A stretch of DNA of 32,264 bases, taken from contig JAHFGL010000016.1 in the NCBI GenBank assembly GCA_023247445.1, positions 1-32,264 of the forward strand, read 5' to 3'. Shown here piece by piece: positions 8,087 through 16,109 of the stretch. The stretch is from Candidatus Omnitrophota bacterium. Lineage in GTDB: Bacteria > Omnitrophota > Gorgyraeia > Zapsychrales > Zapsychraceae. Made by a program: the position numbers and the translations under genes. The notes beneath the pieces were generated by a model. That model saw only the letters and a program-made list of their open reading frames with translations. It had not been told where the DNA came from and did no database searches. Each line of letters starts with the position of its first letter. Within the stretch, counting starts at the first letter, position 1.

Positions 8087-9624
8087 GCCTAAATTTGCGT
8101 ATCCGCCAATTTTTTTATGCCCTCATGGTTCTTGTCATTGTGGTGGTCAACGTTACGCGATTTATCGATTTAGATAAATCTCCCCCTGGATTTCATGTCG
8201 ACGAAATGGGAGCGGCCGTGACAAGTTATTGTCTGGCCACCGAAGGCGTTGATGCCAAAGGAATTTCATACCCAGTCTTTAGTGATTTAAATTACGGTAG
8301 CCCTAAACCTCCCACTTATATTTATCCGATGGCGCTGTGGTTAAAAGTATTTGGATTATCCAGAGCCAGTGTCCGGGCACTATCGGCGATGTTTATTGTC
8401 TTAAGTATTTTGGGATTATTTATTTTTGGTCGCCTGACCGTCGGCTGGTCTTATGGATTATGGGCTGCTTTTTTTGCATCGATCTCACCGTGGATTTGGA
8501 CATTTTCGCGCATCGGATATGAATCTTCATCGTGCGTTACATATTTAATTTGGGCCATGGTTTTTATCGCCTGTGGACCAAGGACACTTTATATGATCGC
8601 CGCCGGATTTTTTCTTTCCTGTGCCATGTATGCCTATCCACCGATGCGTGTTCATGTGCCTTTAATGCTGCCCTTTTTAATTTGGTATGGGACTAAAAAA
8701 TTAAATTTAAAGTTCAAACATTTCTCAATTTTCTTTTTAAGTTTATTTGCTTTTTCGATTCCCCTGATCATAAAAGTTTTAAACGGCTCGTTACAGCAAA
8801 GATTCAATGAACTCAGTATTTTTGCTCCAGAATACTGGAAGACCCTCGGAATTAATCATCCCGGGGTGTGGGATTATGCCTATTTGTTTTTTAACAACAT
8901 GTTAAAACATTTTCAGCCGAATTTTTTATTTCTTCATGGGGATCAAGCGATTGTCCATTCAACACAATTCTCAGGCGAGATATGCTGGCTAGGTATCCTG
9001 ACACTTATCGCCGGCATCATCTGGATTTTATTTAAGCTCCTGCCTTGCGTGTCATACCCGCGAAAGCGGGTATCTAGAATCAGCGAGGTAAACTCCAGCG
9101 GGAATCTAGATGAACACAAAACTGGATGCCCGACAAAAACATTCGGGCATGACAATACAAAGAAAAATCCATCGCCATTATTTTTGTTCGCCAATATTGT
9201 CATCGGCATTGTTCCTGCGGCCTTAACTTATGATGGTTCGCCGCATGCGCTACGCAGTATCGGGGCGTGGCCGTTTGTTATATTGACTTTAGCCCTAATC
9301 ATGTACACGATCAGCCGTGATTGGCCAATTATGCTGCCCCTGGGCGTCATAACCGGCATGTTATTTTCATTCTTTTATTTGAAAGACTATTTTCAAGTTT
9401 ATCCGAAGAAATCTTGGGGAATGTTTAACACGTGGTCGACCGAACAAGCCCAGGCTGCCAAAAGCGAGAAGGACTGGCTAAAGTTTATGATCGTTAATTA
9501 CGGTAAGGATCTTAATGTGCGTTATTATTTAATGGAACGTGAAGGTGTCGGCTGTTTTGAATCAGCAACAATCTGGGAAAAAATTAATCAAAAGGTTATT
9601 ACTGAATTAAAGAAAAAGCCATGA
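8083..9624 (+). CDS. GT39/ArnT-like polytopic glycosyltransferase with in-frame repeat insertion
   Basis: 513 residues with about 10-12 membrane segments. The first extracytoplasmic loop carries FHVDEMG (~37-43), the acidic motif where GT-C enzymes of the GT39/ArnT kind place the catalytic Asp. It is followed by YGSPKPPTYIYPMALWLKVFG and ASISPWIWTFSRIGYE, also typical of the family. Such proteins transfer sugars from polyprenyl-phosphate donors outside the inner membrane. Residues ~323-357 (VSYPRKRVSRISEVN...TFGHDN) are encoded by a 105-bp palindromic repeat that keeps the frame and falls in a loop between two membrane helices. The start is GTG overlapping the upstream stop. The 3' end overlaps the GT2 gene by ATGA, so the donor-making GT2 and this enzyme probably work together. 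Confidence 0.85.
   Translation: MSLNLRIRQFFYALMVLVIVVVNVTRFIDLDKSPPGFHVDEMGAAVTSYCLATEGVDAKGISYPVFSDLNYGSPKPPTYIYPMALWLKVFGLSRASVRALSAMFIVLSILGLFIFGRLTVGWSYGLWAAFFASISPWIWTFSRIGYESSSCVTYLIWAMVFIACGPRTLYMIAAGFFLSCAMYAYPPMRVHVPLMLPFLIWYGTKKLNLKFKHFSIFFLSLFAFSIPLIIKVLNGSLQQRFNELSIFAPEYWKTLGINHPGVWDYAYLFFNNMLKHFQPNFLFLHGDQAIVHSTQFSGEICWLGILTLIAGIIWILFKLLPCVSYPRKRVSRISEVNSSGNLDEHKTGCPTKTFGHDNTKKNPSPLFLFANIVIGIVPAALTYDGSPHALRSIGAWPFVILTLALIMYTISRDWPIMLPLGVITGMLFSFFYLKDYFQVYPKKSWGMFNTWSTEQAQAAKSEKDWLKFMIVNYGKDLNVRYYLMEREGVGCFESATIWEKINQKVITELKKKP
9050..9154. repeat. 105-bp palindromic repeat inside a coding region
   Basis: Terminal arms TGTCATACCCG (9050-9060) and CGGGCATGACA (9144-9154) are inverted with one mismatch. 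Inner hairpins are ACCCGC-GAAA-GCGGGT and GCCCGA...TCGGGC, with two TCTAGA sites. The length, 105, is a multiple of three and has no stop in the host frame. The type resembles the widespread dispersed TGTCATTCCCGCGAAAGCGGG repeats. Confidence 0.85.
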
Positions 9625-10361
9625 CAGATTTACCCACTTATCTTTCCATCATTATCCCAGCTTACAACGAAGCTGACCGCATCATTCCTACGATTGAAGA
9701 TGTGATCAACTATTGTCAGAGTAAATCTTTTCGTTACGAAATTATCGTTGTCAGCGATGGCAGTGAAGATAAAACTGTCCAAATCGTCAACGCAACGTTT
9801 CATCTGCAAAAAGAACGTATGAGTAGGGGCATTGGTATTGTTCTAGGTGAAGAGAGCAATCACGGTAAAGGGTATTCCGTCCGTAAAGGCATGCTTCACA
9901 GTAAAGGAGAGTTGGCCATTTTTTGTGACGCCGATGGATCCACTCCTTTTTTAGAGATAGAGAAGATGCTGCCCTTTCTTGGACAGTACGATGTGTGCAT
10001 TGGATCTCGGGCTCTGGCGGGAGCCGATATTGTACGCCGGCAGAATTTGGTTCGTCAGACAATGGGAAAAACGTTTAATTTTTTAGTGCGGCAATTAACT
10101 CAACTTCCCTTTAAAGACACTCAATGCGGTTTTAAGTTGTTTACCCGTCAGGCCGTTAATACGATATTTCCCCGCGTACGACAAAATGATTTTTCTTTTG
10201 ATGTAGAACTTTTAGATCTGGCCTTGCGATCTGAACTTAAGGTCAAAGAAATTCCCATCCGTTGGATCAATCATCCACATTCAAAAGTTCGGATAGGGCA
10301 AGATTCATTTAATATGCTGAAAAATTTGATAACGATGCGAAGGCAACCGTCCAGCGATTAG
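9621..10361 (+). CDS. GT2, polyprenyl-phosphate hexosyltransferase-like (ALG5/DPG synthase type)
   Basis: 246 residues, cytoplasmic GT-A fold. Seen: SIIIPAYNEADRI (9-21), IIVVSDGSEDKT (41-52), GKGYSVRKGM (82-91), the metal-binding FCDADGSTP (101-109), DVCIGSR, and the late QCGFKLFTRQA and DVELLDLA. The combination RRQNLVRQTMGKTFNFLVR plus CGFKLF is characteristic of dolichyl/polyprenyl-phosphate glucosyl- or mannosyltransferases. These make a lipid-linked sugar for use across the membrane. The gene overlaps the upstream GT39-like gene by ATGA, which fits a donor-synthase and transferase pair. No C-terminal membrane helices are seen, unlike the second such GT2 at 22662. Confidence 0.88.
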   Translation: MTDLPTYLSIIIPAYNEADRIIPTIEDVINYCQSKSFRYEIIVVSDGSEDKTVQIVNATFHLQKERMSRGIGIVLGEESNHGKGYSVRKGMLHSKGELAIFCDADGSTPFLEIEKMLPFLGQYDVCIGSRALAGADIVRRQNLVRQTMGKTFNFLVRQLTQLPFKDTQCGFKLFTRQAVNTIFPRVRQNDFSFDVELLDLALRSELKVKEIPIRWINHPHSKVRIGQDSFNMLKNLITMRRQPSSD

Positions 10362-10373
10362 CGATTATCTCTA

Positions 10374-10402
10374 TCGACAAATGAATATTTCTTTGTTAGA
10401 AT
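10374..10402 (+). promoter_or_regulatory. Promoter of the transketolase gene (TCGACA-N17-TAGAAT)
   Basis: TCGACA (10374-10379) matches the -35 consensus at five of six positions. TAGAAT (10397-10402) is the -10 box and the spacer is 17. Only 13 bases separate it from the ATG, with no ribosome-binding site, so the leader should be very short. Confidence 0.65.
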
Positions 10403-10415
10403 CCGGATATTAATT

Positions 10416-11237
10416 ATGGAAAATCAATCTGTGATTTCCCCTTACAAAATTCGCGAAATTATCCTCGACCAATCCAAACGAGCTCATGTTGGTCATATCG
10501 GCTCGGCCCTTTCTGTTACCGACATTTTATCCGTCCTTTATGGAAGTATCCTCAAAATTTCTGATCCTGATGATCCGCTGCGCGATCGATTTATTCTTTC
10601 CAAAGGCCATGCGGCATTGGCTTTGTATGCCACCTTTTATCTGAAGGGATGGTTAACCAAAGAACAGTTGGATACCTATTGCGCCAACGACAGTCATTTA
10701 GGTGTTCATCCAGAACATCATCTGCGGGGAGTTGATTTTTCAACCGGTTCATTAGGACAAGGATTGTCGATTGGTGTTGGATCAGCTTTGGCGGCCCGAT
10801 TAAAAAAAACTTCGCAGCGGACATTTGTTTTAGTCAGCGATGCCGAATGCAATGAAGGTTCTGTGTGGGAGGCGGCGATGGTCGCGGCGCACCAAAAACT
10901 TTCTAATTTAATTGTCATCATCGATTTAAATGGTCAACAGGCGCTGGGCTACACCAAGGATGTGATTGATTTAAATCCGATGTCCAAGCGCTGGCAATCT
11001 TTTGGTTGGGATGTGCATGATGTCGACGGCCATAGCATTTCGCAGATGACAGAAGTTTTATCAGGTCTTAATACAAATTCAGAAACTCCGCATGTGATTG
11101 TTGCCCACACCACTTTTGGCAAAGGTGTTTCTTACATGCAAAATAAAATCAAATGGCATTACTGGCCGATGTCGGAGGAAGAGTACCGAACTGCAAAAGA
11201 AGATATCGCAAAATTACAAATCACAAATTCTAAATGA
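10416..11237 (+). CDS. Transketolase, N-terminal (TPP-binding) subunit
   Basis: 273 residues, the N-terminal half of a split transketolase. Seen: SKRAHVGHIGSALSVTDIL, FILSKGHAALALYA, HPEHHLRGVDFSTGSLGQGLSIGVGSALA and the TPP/metal region VSDAECNEGSVWEAAMVAAHQKLSNLIVIIDLNGQQ (in place of GDGE...N). It moves two-carbon ketol units using thiamine diphosphate when paired with the C-terminal subunit encoded next. Being inside a glycan cluster with its own promoter suggests a dedicated role in an unusual sugar, not central metabolism, but that is inference. The last residues (KLQITNSK) are encoded by the left arm of an AT-rich repeat, so the native C-terminus has been replaced or altered. Confidence 0.92.
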   Translation: MENQSVISPYKIREIILDQSKRAHVGHIGSALSVTDILSVLYGSILKISDPDDPLRDRFILSKGHAALALYATFYLKGWLTKEQLDTYCANDSHLGVHPEHHLRGVDFSTGSLGQGLSIGVGSALAARLKKTSQRTFVLVSDAECNEGSVWEAAMVAAHQKLSNLIVIIDLNGQQALGYTKDVIDLNPMSKRWQSFGWDVHDVDGHSISQMTEVLSGLNTNSETPHVIVAHTTFGKGVSYMQNKIKWHYWPMSEEEYRTAKEDIAKLQITNSK

Positions 11238-11354
11238 CAAACAAATTACAATTATCAATAAACAAATTCCAAAAAATGAATATATTTCTGAAGTTGGTCA
11301 TTGGTATTTGAATATTGTCTGTAATTTGAGATTTTGTTTTTGGAATTTAATTTC
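11211..11354. repeat. AT-rich AAATTCCAAA-type inverted repeat, copy 1
   Basis: Left-arm words AAATTACAAATCACAAATTC and ACAAATTCCAAAAA are answered by GTAATTTGAGATTTTG and TTTTTGGAATTTAATTTC on the right, giving a long imperfect hairpin. It begins inside the 3' end of the transketolase N gene, supplying its last codons and stop, and ends a few bases before the ATG of the C subunit gene. Confidence 0.7.
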
Positions 11355-11359
11355 AAAAT

Positions 11360-12331
11360 ATGCGTAACACTTTTATACAAACCTTAACAGAATTAGCCGC
11401 CCAAGATCCGCGCATTATTTTCTTAACCGCCGACCTTGGTTACACTGTTGTTGAACCATTTGCGAATCGTTTTCCCAATCGATTTTTTAACGTCGGAGTA
11501 GCTGAACAAAATATGATCGGCATGGCCACAGGAATGGCGGAGGCAGGATATATTCCCTTTGTTTATTCCATTTCAAATTTCGCGTGTCTTCGTCCTTATG
11601 AATTTATTCGTAATGGTCCTGTTCATCATCAACTTCCCGTACGCATTGTTGGTGTCGGTGCTGGATTTGATTATGGCTCTGCTGGGATAACGCATTATAA
11701 TTTGGAAGATGTTGGGGCGCTGCGCATTCAAAAAGGTCTCAAAATTATTGTCCCGGTGGATAATGAGCAGACAAAAACAGCGTTACTTAAAACATGGAAT
11801 TTACCTGGACCAAGTTATTATCGTTTGGGAAAGGGAGAGAAGAAACAGGTTCCAAATTTAAACGGAAACTTTGATTTAGGACAGGCGCAGCGCATAAGCG
11901 ATGGCAAAGATGTTGTTTTCATTTGCATGGGCACGATCAGTCATGAGGTGATCGAGGCAACGGATGCCCTTTCAAACAAAGGAATTTTTTCTTCGGTCGT
12001 GATTGTCTCTAGTTTTAATCCTTCGCCGGAACAAGATATTGTTAAAATTTTAAAAGATTTTCCACTGGCCATTACCGTTGAAGATCATTATATTACCGGA
12101 GGCTTAGGTTCATTTGTTGCCGAGGTTGTGGCGGAAAACGGGTTAGCCACTCAACTTGTTCGTTGTGGCATCCGAGGCTTGGTTGAAGAAACGGGCAGCC
12201 GCGCTTTCATGAATGACAAATACGGAATATCCAGTCAAAAATTAGTTAAGACCGCAATCGATTCACTTAAGAAAATAGGAAATGCAAAACCATCTCATCT
12301 CTATAATTCTTCCTATACACAAACAGTCTGA
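11360..12331 (+). CDS. Transketolase, C-terminal subunit
   Basis: 323 residues, the pyrimidine-binding and C-terminal domains of a split transketolase. Seen: IIFLTADLGYT, FFNVGVAEQNMIGMATGMAEAGYIPFVYSISNFA (the Glu of VAEQNM is the TPP-activating residue), DYGSAGITHYNLEDVGALR, and a C-terminal domain with VVIVSSFNPSP, AITVEDHYITGGLGSFVAEV. It completes the active site with the upstream subunit. No good ribosome-binding site precedes the ATG because the AT-rich repeat runs up to it. The 3' end overlaps the next gene by 50 bases in another frame, an unusually long overlap. Confidence 0.93.
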   Translation: MRNTFIQTLTELAAQDPRIIFLTADLGYTVVEPFANRFPNRFFNVGVAEQNMIGMATGMAEAGYIPFVYSISNFACLRPYEFIRNGPVHHQLPVRIVGVGAGFDYGSAGITHYNLEDVGALRIQKGLKIIVPVDNEQTKTALLKTWNLPGPSYYRLGKGEKKQVPNLNGNFDLGQAQRISDGKDVVFICMGTISHEVIEATDALSNKGIFSSVVIVSSFNPSPEQDIVKILKDFPLAITVEDHYITGGLGSFVAEVVAENGLATQLVRCGIRGLVEETGSRAFMNDKYGISSQKLVKTAIDSLKKIGNAKPSHLYNSSYTQTV

Positions 12332-12983
12332 TCATATCCAAAACCTCGTTGATCAATTCGAAGCCGAGCTCTCCAAACTGCCGGTTGCCCATGAGCTGCT
12401 TTTGGTCGTCAATGGTGATGATAAAAAATCATTAAAGGCCTGTCAGGAAGTTGCGCAAAATCATAAATCGATTCGAGTTTTGTTTAGTGAAAAGTCCGGC
12501 TGGGGCTTGGCCGTTCAGTTGGGACTCAAGGAAGCTAAGGGCGATATTCTTTGTTACACCAATTCGGCGCGCACGACACCTAAAGATCTTCTTTTATTTT
12601 GTGTGTATGCTATTGCCAATCCTGAGGTCGTGTTAAAGGCAACGCGCACCATTCGTGACAGTGTGATTCGAGCATTGGGATCTTTACTTTACAATATGGA
12701 ATGTCGCGCACTTTTTGATTTAAACAATTGGGATGTTAATGGAACGCCGAAAGTGTTTCCTCGAAAATTTGATCGATTGACTAACCTGTCGAAAGAAAAT
12801 GATTTAATCGATTTGGAATTTAGTCTTGTGTGTAAAACCCAAAATTATCCAATGCTTGAAATTCCTATTTTGTCTTCAAGACGACACGGGGGATATTCGA
12901 CGACCAAGATTCCTTCTGCGTTTCGAATGTACTCCGGCGCCTTCCAAATGTGGCGAGCTCACCGAAAAGATCTTACGAAATGA
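12282..12983 (+). CDS. GT2-like glycosyltransferase lacking a canonical DxD
   Basis: 233 residues. HLISIILPIHKQSDHIQNLVDQFEAEL (4-30) and ELLLVVNGDDKKS are a GT2 start, and GWGLAVQLGLKEAKGDILCYTNSARTTPKDL follows the GT2 pattern. However, the expected D-x-D has become N-S-A (YTNSARTTP). The end (IDLEFSLVCKTQNYPMLEIPI) fits the GT2 acceptor region. It may be inactive, use another metal-binding arrangement, or belong to a divergent subgroup. The start must lie in the 50-base overlap with the transketolase gene because the first beta strand (ISIILPIH) is encoded there. It overlaps the DUF4915-type gene by ATGA. Confidence 0.78.
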   Translation: MQNHLISIILPIHKQSDHIQNLVDQFEAELSKLPVAHELLLVVNGDDKKSLKACQEVAQNHKSIRVLFSEKSGWGLAVQLGLKEAKGDILCYTNSARTTPKDLLLFCVYAIANPEVVLKATRTIRDSVIRALGSLLYNMECRALFDLNNWDVNGTPKVFPRKFDRLTNLSKENDLIDLEFSLVCKTQNYPMLEIPILSSRRHGGYSTTKIPSAFRMYSGAFQMWRAHRKDLTK

Positions 12984-14176
12984 ACACGTCTTTAAAAGCC
13001 GACGAACAATTGTGGAGTGAGCATCATGCCCAGTGGCGTAGTCCTGCCGAAGTTATTAATTTAAGAAAGAATAGTGCCGACGTTAATTTGGAGCTTCTTA
13101 CACATACAGAAGAAGGCGCGTGGTGGGATCTTTTATCGAAGTTAAAAATACGGCTTTTAGTTTCGCGTGAATATGAACATTTACTTTTGTCGTTGGGCGC
13201 TGGTTCACGTGGGCCAGAAATTTCTTTCATGTCGTTACCGCATCCTTCGGGAATCGCCGTTGACCGAACGAATAAATTGGTATATATCGCCAGTACCCGA
13301 AATCCCAATCAGGTTTTTACCCTTGCCCCGGCCAAAGGGTTGGTTCCGCGAACAGATTTAAAAGATTTTAAAAAGGCAAGCGCACATGATCACGCCAATC
13401 GATTAGTGCCGATTAAGACACATTTCTTGCCGGGAAGTTTATACATTCATGATTTAAGTTTTATTGGCAAGAAACTTTATGCCAATGCCGTTGGGCATAA
13501 TGCGATTGTGGAGTTGCCAGAAAACGGTGGATATAAATATGTTTGGTGGCCAAAGATTGTTGATACCAAGGGTGGATTTAATGCCAAGGCTAATTATCTG
13601 CAGCTAAATTCTATTGCCGCTGGCAAATCAATCCGTGATTCGTTTTATTCTGCCTCAGCGAGCAAGATTTTGAAATATCGGCCAGGGCATATTCGTTTTC
13701 CTGTTGATGGGCAGGGTGTGGTTTTCTCCGGGAAAACCCGTCAGACAATTTGCGCTGGATTAACGCGGCCACATTCGGCGCGGTTGTATCAAGGAAAAGT
13801 TTGGTTAGATAATAGCGGTTACGGAGAATTTGGATTTGTTAATAAGAAAAACAAATTTGAATCGATTGTTAAGTTGCCCGGTTGGACCAGAGGATTGTGC
13901 ATCATTAAGGATGTTGCTTTTGTTGGAACTTCCCGCGTTATTCCAAAATTTGCCTGTTATGCTCCGGGATTAGATGTTAAGAAAAGTCATTGTGCCATTT
14001 ATGCGGTTGCGTTAAAATCGGGAAAAGTTTTGACCAGTTTAAAATGGCCTTTGGGCAATCAGATTTTTGCCATCGATTGGATTCCACGCAAATTTTCAGA
14101 AGGTTTTCACTACGATTATTTACCGACGAAAAGATCAGAACATATTAAACATTTATACTACACGTTTAAAACTTAA
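12980..14176 (+). CDS. DUF4915 / TIGR03032-type beta-propeller-like protein
   Basis: 398 residues from the ATG at 12980, which forms an ATGA overlap with the upstream stop; the track's start at 12950 lies inside the previous gene. The N-terminus (DEQLWSEHHAQWRSPAEVI) and repeated strand motifs (HPSGIAVDRTNKLVYIASTRNPNQVF, IHDLSFIGKKLYANAVGHNAIVEL, RPHSARLYQGKVWLDNSGYGEFG, WTRGLCIIKDVAFVGTSRV) fit the DUF4915/TIGR03032 family as I remember it. Members are of unknown function and look like beta-propellers. No signal peptide is seen. Its position between a GT2 gene and a sulfotransferase gene links it to glycan synthesis or sulfation, by context only. Confidence 0.75.
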   Translation: MNTSLKADEQLWSEHHAQWRSPAEVINLRKNSADVNLELLTHTEEGAWWDLLSKLKIRLLVSREYEHLLLSLGAGSRGPEISFMSLPHPSGIAVDRTNKLVYIASTRNPNQVFTLAPAKGLVPRTDLKDFKKASAHDHANRLVPIKTHFLPGSLYIHDLSFIGKKLYANAVGHNAIVELPENGGYKYVWWPKIVDTKGGFNAKANYLQLNSIAAGKSIRDSFYSASASKILKYRPGHIRFPVDGQGVVFSGKTRQTICAGLTRPHSARLYQGKVWLDNSGYGEFGFVNKKNKFESIVKLPGWTRGLCIIKDVAFVGTSRVIPKFACYAPGLDVKKSHCAIYAVALKSGKVLTSLKWPLGNQIFAIDWIPRKFSEGFHYDYLPTKRSEHIKHLYYTFKT

Positions 14177-14193
14177 AATGAGAGGAATCAATC

Positions 14194-15120
14194 ATGAGCA
14201 AAGGTTTTAAGCTGCTAATGTTGGGCGCGATGTATGAAAATGGCGGAAACACAACCCACCGATTTTTAGATGGCCATCCCGAGATGTTTGTTTATCCTTT
14301 TGAATCTCAAGTGGGAACGAAGCTGGTTAATGATCAATTATCGTCGTTATTTCCTTTGAAATATCGTTGGCCGGTATTTCCTTTGGATGGAACAGCGTAT
14401 GAAGATTACAAATTAATCATTGATGAAGAAGGTAAGGTTCGCGCTCGGACACCTCAAGTCAGCAAATTTCGCCATGCCAATTTTGATTGCTCAGATGATG
14501 AACGCTGTGAAATTTATCAAAAATATATCCGTAAGTTAGGCCGATCCCGCGCAAACAATATGGAAGCATTTTTTCGCAGTACCTTTGACGCGTGGAAAAG
14601 TTATAAACGCACCGGCAAAGAAAAGTTTCACGTTGGCTATTCGCCTATTTTGGTCGTTGATGCCGACAAGATTTTAAAAGAAATGCCGCAAGCGCATTTC
14701 GTTCATGTTGTTCGTAATCCTTGGTCGGCGTATGCGGATACGAAAAAACGACCAGTTCCGCTGAGTTTGAACAATTATACTTTTTGCTGGAGCGTGAATC
14801 AGTATTACGCGCTTTTATTTAAAAAGAAATATCCAGATCGTCTTCATATTATTCGTATTGAAGATGTTTTAAAAAATCCTTACAAGACATTGGGATCGCT
14901 ATGTGAAAAACTTGGGGTAAAGGCCGCTGATTCCCTTAAGCAAGTCAGTTGGAATGCGGAGCCACTACAGCAAGTTTATCCGTGGGGAACCATCCGTAAT
15001 GCTACCGTCGATGCGAATGTCGAAACAGCTCACGAGCTTTCCAAAGAAGAACAGGATGAAGTTAGAGAGCGAACCTGGCTGTACATTGAAATTTTTGATT
15101 ACAAGAATTTCTTAAAATGA
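14194..15120 (+). CDS. Sulfotransferase family protein
   Basis: 308 residues, no signal peptide. The 5'-phosphosulfate-binding loop appears as YENGGNTTHRFLDGHPEM (14-31), and the 3'-phosphate-binding segment as FVHVVRNPWSAYADTKKR (169-186), with R174 and S178 in the expected places. The KYPDRLHIIRIEDVLKNPYKTLGSLCEKLGV region is typical of PAPS-dependent carbohydrate sulfotransferases. It would transfer sulfate to a sugar or glycolipid. The first loop is unusual, lacking the common R-S-G-T. An AGAGGA site lies 7 bases before the ATG. It overlaps the next epimerase gene by ATGA. No PAPS synthesis genes are in the window. Confidence 0.82.
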   Translation: MSKGFKLLMLGAMYENGGNTTHRFLDGHPEMFVYPFESQVGTKLVNDQLSSLFPLKYRWPVFPLDGTAYEDYKLIIDEEGKVRARTPQVSKFRHANFDCSDDERCEIYQKYIRKLGRSRANNMEAFFRSTFDAWKSYKRTGKEKFHVGYSPILVVDADKILKEMPQAHFVHVVRNPWSAYADTKKRPVPLSLNNYTFCWSVNQYYALLFKKKYPDRLHIIRIEDVLKNPYKTLGSLCEKLGVKAADSLKQVSWNAEPLQQVYPWGTIRNATVDANVETAHELSKEEQDEVRERTWLYIEIFDYKNFLK

Positions 15121-16109
15121 GTTTATCCTCTCAAAAGAAACGCGTCCTTTTAACCGGGGGCACAGGATTTATTGGGGCGAATCTTGCCCGGCGTCTTTTA
15201 AAGGACAACCACGATGTACATCTTCTTTTAAGATCACAACACAAAAAATGGCGTATTGCAGAAATTAAAAATAACGTTCGTTTGCATGTTTGTGATTATA
15301 CAAAGAAATCATCCGTCATAAAACTTTTCAAAAAGATTAAACCTCAGTGGATTTTTCATCTGGCCGCTTACGGGGCCTATTCAAATCAAACCGATCTTGA
15401 TCAAATGACACAAACCAATATTGTTGGTCTAAATCATTTGGTTGAAGCGGCGCTCTCAACTAATTTTGAAGCATTCGTTAATGTTGGATCTTCATCCGAA
15501 TATGGATTTAAAGATCATGCGGCCACCGAAGAAGAGTGGCTCGATCCTAACAGTCAATATGCGCTAACCAAGGCCTACGCCACGATGTTTTGTCGTCATA
15601 TGGCGGTGAAACATCAAAAGCATATTGTCACGCTACGTCCATATTCTGTTTATGGCCCATACGAAGAACCAACGCGATTAATTCCTACCATGATTATTAA
15701 AGGAAGTAATGGTGAGTTTCCGCCACTAGTTAACCCCAACATTGCCCGCGATTTTATTTATGTCGATGATTTTGTTCGGGCCTGTGTCTTGGCCGCGAAA
15801 GGCACTCATCTTAAACGTGGCGCTGTTTATAATGTCGGGACAGAAATACAGACAACGATTAAAAAAGTAGCCGATGTTGCCAAACGTGAATTAAAGATTA
15901 CGAAGAAACCAACGTGGGGATCGATGAAAAATCGTCTTTGGGATACGCATGTTTGGGTGAGTGATTGCCGTCGGATTAGAAAAGATTTGGGCTGGAAACC
16001 AACGTTTTCATTTGACGAAGGTTTTAGGGAAACCATCGAGTGGTTTAGGAAGAATCCATCCTGGTTTAAGTTTTATAAGAAAAATATCTATTCGCCGCAT
16101 TCAAAATAA
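15117..16109 (+). CDS. NAD-dependent nucleotide-sugar epimerase/dehydratase (extended SDR)
   Basis: 330 residues. The nucleotide-binding GGTGFIGANLARRLL (14-28), the NVGSSSEYG strand (~122-130), catalytic Tyr148 and Lys152 (YALTK), and the substrate loop RPYSVYGPYEEPTRLIPTMI (~169-188) define an extended short-chain dehydrogenase acting on NDP-sugars. The GSSSEYG and RPYSVYGPYEEP pattern is common in CDP- or GDP-sugar reductases/epimerases of O-antigen clusters, but the exact substrate cannot be read. It overlaps the sulfotransferase gene by ATGA, and the methyltransferase gene follows immediately. Confidence 0.9.
   Translation: MSLSSQKKRVLLTGGTGFIGANLARRLLKDNHDVHLLLRSQHKKWRIAEIKNNVRLHVCDYTKKSSVIKLFKKIKPQWIFHLAAYGAYSNQTDLDQMTQTNIVGLNHLVEAALSTNFEAFVNVGSSSEYGFKDHAATEEEWLDPNSQYALTKAYATMFCRHMAVKHQKHIVTLRPYSVYGPYEEPTRLIPTMIIKGSNGEFPPLVNPNIARDFIYVDDFVRACVLAAKGTHLKRGAVYNVGTEIQTTIKKVADVAKRELKITKKPTWGSMKNRLWDTHVWVSDCRRIRKDLGWKPTFSFDEGFRETIEWFRKNPSWFKFYKKNIYSPHSK

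Noticed and set aside
8943-9209. Minus-strand ORF of 88 residues across the 105-bp repeat
   Set aside because: Both strands of this palindromic repeat are open by composition; the + strand frame continues a clear membrane glycosyltransferase.
12950-12979. Earlier start for the DUF4915-type gene
   Set aside because: The ATG at 12980 forms an ATGA overlap with the upstream stop, as at several other junctions in this cluster.
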